DNA of 35,032 nt from Planctomycetota bacterium (GTDB lineage: Bacteria; Planctomycetota; UBA1135; GCA-002686595), in NCBI GenBank assembly GCA_028278425.1, contig JANQEJ010000104.1, positions 1 to 35,032 on the forward strand, given 5' to 3'. Made by a program: the position numbers and the translations under genes. The notes under the pieces were generated by a model. That model worked only from the letters and a program-made list of their open reading frames with translations. It had not been told where the DNA came from and did not search any database. This document shows positions 31,445 through 35,032 of the stretch, piece by piece. Every line of letters starts with the position of its first letter. Positions within the stretch are counted from its first letter, which is position 1.

Positions 31445-33315
31445 TGGGCGGCCAGGACCTTGTTGATGTCGTTCTGACTCATCGGTGGATTCCGGTCGAG
31501 CGCCGCCTGAAGGACGTGGGGCTCCAACGGGGAGTTTTGAACGAGCGCCCACTGCAGGTGCTTCGACGACAGCACGGGAACGTTGATCGCCGCCAGGAGG
31601 ACGTCGCTTGAGATCGGCCCGGTTCCGATCGCGTCGGGATACCCCGGCGAGTAGGGACCGTTCTTCTCGAAGATCAGATAGAGGTCGTAGGAGTCCATGG
31701 GCGGAACACGGTTGATCGCCGCGGTCATGACGGCGCCGCTTAGTGGCGAGGCGCCGAGCAGCACGTTCATGACCTCCTGCGAGCTCAAGCTCGTGTCGGC
31801 GATCGCGTCGAGCAGCGGTACGTCGTCGGGATTCGCGGGAGGCTCCGTACCACCCGTCGTGCTTCCGCCCCCGGGTGTGACTTCCCACTCCGCCGGAGCC
31901 GTGACGACTTGGCCATCGCGGTAGAGCTCGACGACGGACTTCACCTGGCTCCAGTCGAACGCGCTCTCCGGGCCGTTGTAGGTCTGCAGGGCGCCGGTCA
32001 GGTCGTAGTACGTGATCAAGATCGGCTGGTCGGCGTGCGCGTCCGCGGGCGCCGGCAGCGTCGCCGGGTCGACGCCGAGGACGTCGAACGGGTCCATGCC
32101 CTTGAGCGCGATCCCCTCGGGAATCTCGACGACGCGCCAGGAGATCCGGGTGGGCAGGGTGCGGAGCTTGCGCTCGATCGCGATGTCGTAGTGGATCGAG
32201 CAGCCGCTCGACAGGTCGAGCGACTTGGCGACGAGCCCGCCGTAGACGTTGAAGCTCGAGTCGATCTCGATCTCGGCGTCGGGGGCGTAGACGAAGCCGT
32301 AGAAGTCGCTCTGCGCCTCGAGCTCCGCCACGTTGTCCCCGGTGGCGGAGACCTGGAACACGACGCCGGCGGGGTCCTGGACCGTCGTCACGACGAAGGC
32401 GTCGTCGTCCAGGTCGATCGAGCCGGTGACGAACACCTCGATCTGGCCGTTCGTGGCGTCCAGCTCGAGCGTCGCGTTGTCGCGCAGGCGGAAGTCGTCC
32501 ACCACCATGGTCGACGGCCCCTGGACCAGCGTCGTCGTGCCCGCGCCCAGGTCGAAGAGGCTGTAGCCGTACTGCCCCGCGGGCAGGACGAGCGGCGCCG
32601 GGTCGTCGTGGTCGAGGCTCGTGGGCGGCCCGACGTCCGGCACCTCGATCGCCGGCATGGCCGCGGTTTGCGCGCGCGGAGTGGTGGACCCGGTCACCGT
32701 GGTGTCCTCGAGGTCCACGCTGCCGGTGGGACCGGGGACCAAGTCGCCGCGGATCTCGAAGTCCTCGAGCTCGACGTTCCCGTTCGTGCCGAAGATCGCG
32801 TTGTAGTTGGATGCCTCGCCGACCTGGTCGGCGTAGGAGCCGAGCGTCGAATCGAAGCTGTCGATCAGGACGTTCTCGTCGTCGTCGAAGTTGAGGCTGT
32901 CCGAAGAGAAGATCCCGAGCGACGCCACGCTCTCCTCCGTCCCCTGCGCCACGAGGCCGAGCGTCACGCGGCCGCGGCCCCACATCGCGGTGCTCTCGAG
33001 CTCGACGCGGTTTCCGCCGGCGTCGGTCGACTCGACCCAGAAGAGGCCGCCGCCGAAGGCGACCGGCGTCGTCTGGCTGCCCACCGCGCCGGACTTCCCG
33101 ATGCCGAGCCCCGTGAAGGCCTCCGCGAGGCCGGCCTCGGCGAGATAGAAGGCCTGTTTCTGGTCGACCGCGCGGCTCTGGCGGCGAGTGGTGCTCGACG
33201 CGAGCTGAAGGAGCGCCGCCGCGAAGATCGCGATCACGACGACGGCGGTCAGCGAGAGGACCAGGGCTCCGCCCCGGCGTCCGTTCCTCCCCGAAAGAGC
33301 GATGTGGCGGCGCAT
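31441..33315 (-). CDS. PilX-like pilus-assembly protein with C-terminal short repeats
   Basis: The protein has 624 residues. The N-terminus (RNGRRGGALVLSLTAVVVIAIF) followed by RRQSRAVDQKQAFYLAEAGLAEAF is the PilX-type signature found in large pilus-associated proteins. Residues about 150-390 are beta-helical, Asp/Asn-rich (DDDENVLIDSFDSTLGSY, GNVELEDFEIRGDL) and end with FYGFVYAPDAEIEIDSSF and VYGGLVAKSLDLSSG, a motif I associate with the domain following PilX N-termini. A Gly/Thr/Pro linker (GGGSTTGGTEPP) leads to residues 507-624, which contain short degenerate repeats (GAVMTAAINRVPPM, PHVLQAALDRNPPM). Known role of PilX-like proteins: minor pilin or pilus-tip complex component. It lies 12 bp downstream of the preceding prepilin gene. 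The function of the C-terminal repeats is unknown. Confidence 0.85.
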   Translation of the reverse strand: MRRHIALSGRNGRRGGALVLSLTAVVVIAIFAAALLQLASSTTRRQSRAVDQKQAFYLAEAGLAEAFTGLGIGKSGAVGSQTTPVAFGGGLFWVESTDAGGNRVELESTAMWGRGRVTLGLVAQGTEESVASLGIFSSDSLNFDDDENVLIDSFDSTLGSYADQVGEASNYNAIFGTNGNVELEDFEIRGDLVPGPTGSVDLEDTTVTGSTTPRAQTAAMPAIEVPDVGPPTSLDHDDPAPLVLPAGQYGYSLFDLGAGTTTLVQGPSTMVVDDFRLRDNATLELDATNGQIEVFVTGSIDLDDDAFVVTTVQDPAGVVFQVSATGDNVAELEAQSDFYGFVYAPDAEIEIDSSFNVYGGLVAKSLDLSSGCSIHYDIAIERKLRTLPTRISWRVVEIPEGIALKGMDPFDVLGVDPATLPAPADAHADQPILITYYDLTGALQTYNGPESAFDWSQVKSVVELYRDGQVVTAPAEWEVTPGGGSTTGGTEPPANPDDVPLLDAIADTSLSSQEVMNVLLGASPLSGAVMTAAINRVPPMDSYDLYLIFEKNGPYSPGYPDAIGTGPISSDVLLAAINVPVLSSKHLQWALVQNSPLEPHVLQAALDRNPPMSQNDINKVLAAQ

Positions 33316-33327
33316 GGTGTCGTTCCC

Positions 33328-33927
33328 CTAGTTCCGGCAGGTGACCCTAGACTCCATCGTGAAGGAGGACGCCTCCCCGTTGTCCCCCTGCCGCGAGAGC
33401 GTGAGCCGGATGAGCACGCTGTTCCCCTCGATGATGAAGATGAGCCCCTCCTCGTCGGTGAGCCCGTTGCCGTTGTCGTCGGTCGCGTTCGGCAGCTCTC
33501 CGCCGAGGAACGGACGCACGAGGTTGGTCCAGACGACCTTGCGCTCCTCCGGAACGTCCGGGTTCACGCGCCAGGCGACCTGACGGCCGTTGGGATCGAG
33601 GAGGACCTCCTCGGGATCGTTCCAGACCACCTGACCGTTCTCGTCGACGCCGAGGCTGATGCGGTAGCGAAGGTTCGTCGTGTAGAGCGGCGTGTCGAAC
33701 GGGTTGAGCGACTCGCGGTCCGAACCGCGCACCGCCATGACCAGCCGGTCCATGACCACGCGGGCCTGGTCCTCGACGTAGGTGTCCGCGGTCTGCCGGG
33801 CGGCCGTCTCGGAGGCCGAGCTCATCACCAGCCAGATCTTGAAGGCGAGGATGCCGAGGAGCGCGAGCACGATGGAGAGCTCCACGAGCGTCAGCCCGGC
33901 GCGGCGGTGCGTGCGGCCCGCGATCAT
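33328..33927 (-). CDS. PilW/GspJ-like minor prepilin
   Basis: The protein has 199 residues from the ATG at 33927 (ATGA overlap with the upstream stop). The leader is MIAGRTHRRAG, with predicted cleavage before LTLVELSIVLALLGILAF and Glu at +5. The rest is a beta-rich head with the acidic loop TDDNGNGLTDEEG, a possible calcium-binding turn, and two Cys/Arg residues at the extreme C-terminus (VTCRN). The order prepilin, this gene, PilX-like matches the usual pilV-pilW-pilX arrangement of minor pilins that prime type IV pilus assembly. Known role: a minor subunit at the pilus tip. Which minor pilin it equals cannot be fixed by eye. Confidence 0.83.
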   Translation of the reverse strand: MIAGRTHRRAGLTLVELSIVLALLGILAFKIWLVMSSASETAARQTADTYVEDQARVVMDRLVMAVRGSDRESLNPFDTPLYTTNLRYRISLGVDENGQVVWNDPEEVLLDPNGRQVAWRVNPDVPEERKVVWTNLVRPFLGGELPNATDDNGNGLTDEEGLIFIIEGNSVLIRLTLSRQGDNGEASSFTMESRVTCRN

Positions 33928-34514
33928 GGCGTCAGGTCGCAGAGCATCGTGGTCGTGACGAACTCGCGCTCGCCGAAGCGGCCCTCCCACCGGAGCTGGA
34001 TCGTCAGCGGGAGGATGTAGTAGTCGTCGGTGTGGTCGAGGGCGTCGACGATGCTGTCGCCGTTCAGGTCGCGCGGCGTGCCGAGAACGTCGTCCACCAG
34101 GTCCTCGCGCAGCTCGAGCGACGGCACGCCGGCGCCCGGGGCGGACAGGTCGATGCTCGGGAAGAGGATCTCCCCCACCTGACCGTCGGGGTCGCCGGTG
34201 ATCGCCCGCAGGCCGGGAACGTCGAAGCTCGGTCCGGGAGCCGGCCCGGTGGCGATCGGGTCGTCGCTCGGGTCGCCGTTGTAGCGCGCGAAGAGCAGGC
34301 CGAAGTCCTCGTTGCGCATCGTCTCGAGGAGGTCGCGCGTCGCGTCGGCGGCGATCGCGTTCTCGCGGTTGATGCTGCGCTGGCTGGCGATGGCGGCGGC
34401 CATCCGCGAGAAGATGACCATGGCGACGACGGCGATCATCGTTGCGACGACGAGCTCGAGCAGCGACATGCCGGTGCGCGTGCGACGCGAAAAGCGACGC
34501 TCGGTGCCAGGCAT
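33924..34514 (-). CDS. PilV-like minor prepilin
   Basis: The protein has 196 residues from the ATG at 34514, chosen because a GGGAG lies five bases upstream; an in-frame ATG at 34553 would give a 29-residue leader and has no ribosome binding site. The basic leader (MPGTERRFSRRTRTG) is followed by MSLLELVVATMIAVVAMVIF, with Glu at +5 after the predicted cleavage. The head contains an EF-hand-like Asp-rich segment (DLNGDSIVDALDHTDDYY) close to a dockerin-type calcium loop. It is the first gene of the second pilin-type operon. Intergenic DNA 34515-34660 should contain its promoter; I see no clear elements there. Confidence 0.83.
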   Translation of the reverse strand: MPGTERRFSRRTRTGMSLLELVVATMIAVVAMVIFSRMAAAIASQRSINRENAIAADATRDLLETMRNEDFGLLFARYNGDPSDDPIATGPAPGPSFDVPGLRAITGDPDGQVGEILFPSIDLSAPGAGVPSLELREDLVDDVLGTPRDLNGDSIVDALDHTDDYYILPLTIQLRWEGRFGEREFVTTTMLCDLTP

Positions 34515-34660
34515 CCCGGCTCCCGCGTGCACGGATTGGGGTCGGGACTTCATCGGAGAAAGCCTTGGCGGATATCGGCCATCCCGACCCGCCGCGACGA
34601 GCCAACCCCGCGGGAAAATCGGCCCGGAAAAGAATTCCCGCCCGCCGGCCCCCCGGACGC

Positions 34661-35032
34661 TCAGAACACGATCGTGACCGTCGCCGCGTTCGTCGTGAAG
34701 GCGAGGTCGGTGGTCAGCGCCGCGAACGTCGCCTGGATGCCCACGGCGACCGTCAGGAAGCCCGGCGGGAAGGGACCGAGAGTGGTCGATCCGCTGCCCC
34801 CGCCGTCCAGCGTTCCGACCGCGGTGTAGAAGGTCGGCAGGTTCACCGGCACGACGAGCCCCCCGATGGGCGTCCCGGGCGCGGAGCCGAAGATCGAGCC
34901 GACCATGACGAAGACCTTGCCCGCCTGCGCCGGCCCCGCCTGGACCTGGAGGAGCGAGCTCCCGCCCGCGGACGCGCTGATCGCCGGCAGGTTCGCGACG
35001 AGCGTCGGCGCGGCGACCGACGCGATCGCCGG
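34661..35032 (-). CDS. 3' end of a secreted Gly/Ala/Thr-rich beta protein (5' end outside window)
   Basis: Only the last 123 residues are visible, ending in TGA at 34661. They are Gly/Ala/Thr/Val-rich with alternating hydrophobic residues: SGGSSLLQVQAG-like opening, GKVFVMVGSIFGSAPGTPI, TTLGPFPPGFLTVAVGIQA, and a final strand TNAATVTIVF. There are no cysteines and almost no lysine. Such a C-terminal beta domain is common in secreted or surface proteins of high-GC Planctomycetota, where it may be a sorting or surface-retention domain; that is from memory of such proteins, not proven here. It is a candidate substrate of the nearby secretion systems. The gene extends off the right edge. Confidence 0.75.
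   Translation of the reverse strand, partial: PAIASVAAPTLVANLPAISASAGGSSLLQVQAGPAQAGKVFVMVGSIFGSAPGTPIGGLVVPVNLPTFYTAVGTLDGGGSGSTTLGPFPPGFLTVAVGIQATFAALTTDLAFTTNAATVTIVF

Noticed and set aside
1..35032. CRISPR arrays, insertion sequences with transposase, prophage genes, integrases
   Set aside because: No regularly spaced repeats and no transposase, integrase or phage structural motifs were seen in any credible coding frame.

Overview
This window is very GC-rich and almost fully packed with genes. It most likely comes from a member of the Planctomycetota or a close relative. That is an inference from content: pseudopilin operons with oversized GspK-like and LamG-bearing proteins, tandem EutN/CcmL microcompartment vertex proteins beside a class II aldolase, Hanks-type kinase and FHA signalling, and a truncated secreted protein at the right edge whose Gly/Ala/Thr-rich beta C-terminus is common in secreted planctomycetal proteins. 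No rRNA, tRNA, CRISPR array, transposase or phage gene was seen.

Layout. (1) 1-3193, minus strand: a membrane-anchored SurA/PpiD-like protein (cut by the window edge), scpB, and a parvulin-like lipoprotein. A 102-bp inverted repeat (arms 3057-3158 and 3205-3306) sits on the 5' end of the lipoprotein gene. (2) 3315-20334, minus strand: a ten-gene run. In transcription order it reads FHA protein, PilM-PilN fusion, PilO-like, TPR-jellyroll protein, GspG-like, pseudopilin-LamG fusion, a 1704-aa GspK-like protein, GspJ-like, GspI/PilV-like, and a secreted TPR/zinc-ribbon protein. Nearly all junctions overlap or abut, so translation is probably coupled from end to end. This is a type II secretion or type IV pilus-like assembly with lectin-like additions; the secretin, ATPase and platform protein are not in the window. 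(3) 20568-24694: housekeeping and signalling genes, namely rsmE (plus), radC (minus), a possible 43-aa membrane peptide (plus), tandem hairpins, then a membrane-anchored HExxH metallopeptidase and a Ser/Thr kinase (both minus).

(4) 24889-30121, plus strand: a compact seven-gene operon made of a single-domain ClpB-D2-like AAA+ ATPase, an exported parvulin-like protein, three different EutN/CcmL-type (BMC-P) vertex proteins, a class II (fuculose-phosphate type) aldolase, and an unrecognised protein with weak nuclease-like features. There is no BMC-H shell gene nearby, so this looks like a satellite microcompartment locus. (5) 30122-34514, minus strand: a second pilin-type operon (two prepilins, a PilX-like protein, a HEAT-repeat protein). 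(6) 34661-35032, minus strand: the 3' end of a secreted beta-rich protein.

The two most unusual systems are the translationally coupled secretion operon, in which three proteins carry LamG-like folds and two share a repeated module, with FHA at its head and a kinase 3.4 kb away; and the vertex-only microcompartment operon that also encodes an AAA+ ATPase and a parvulin-like protein.
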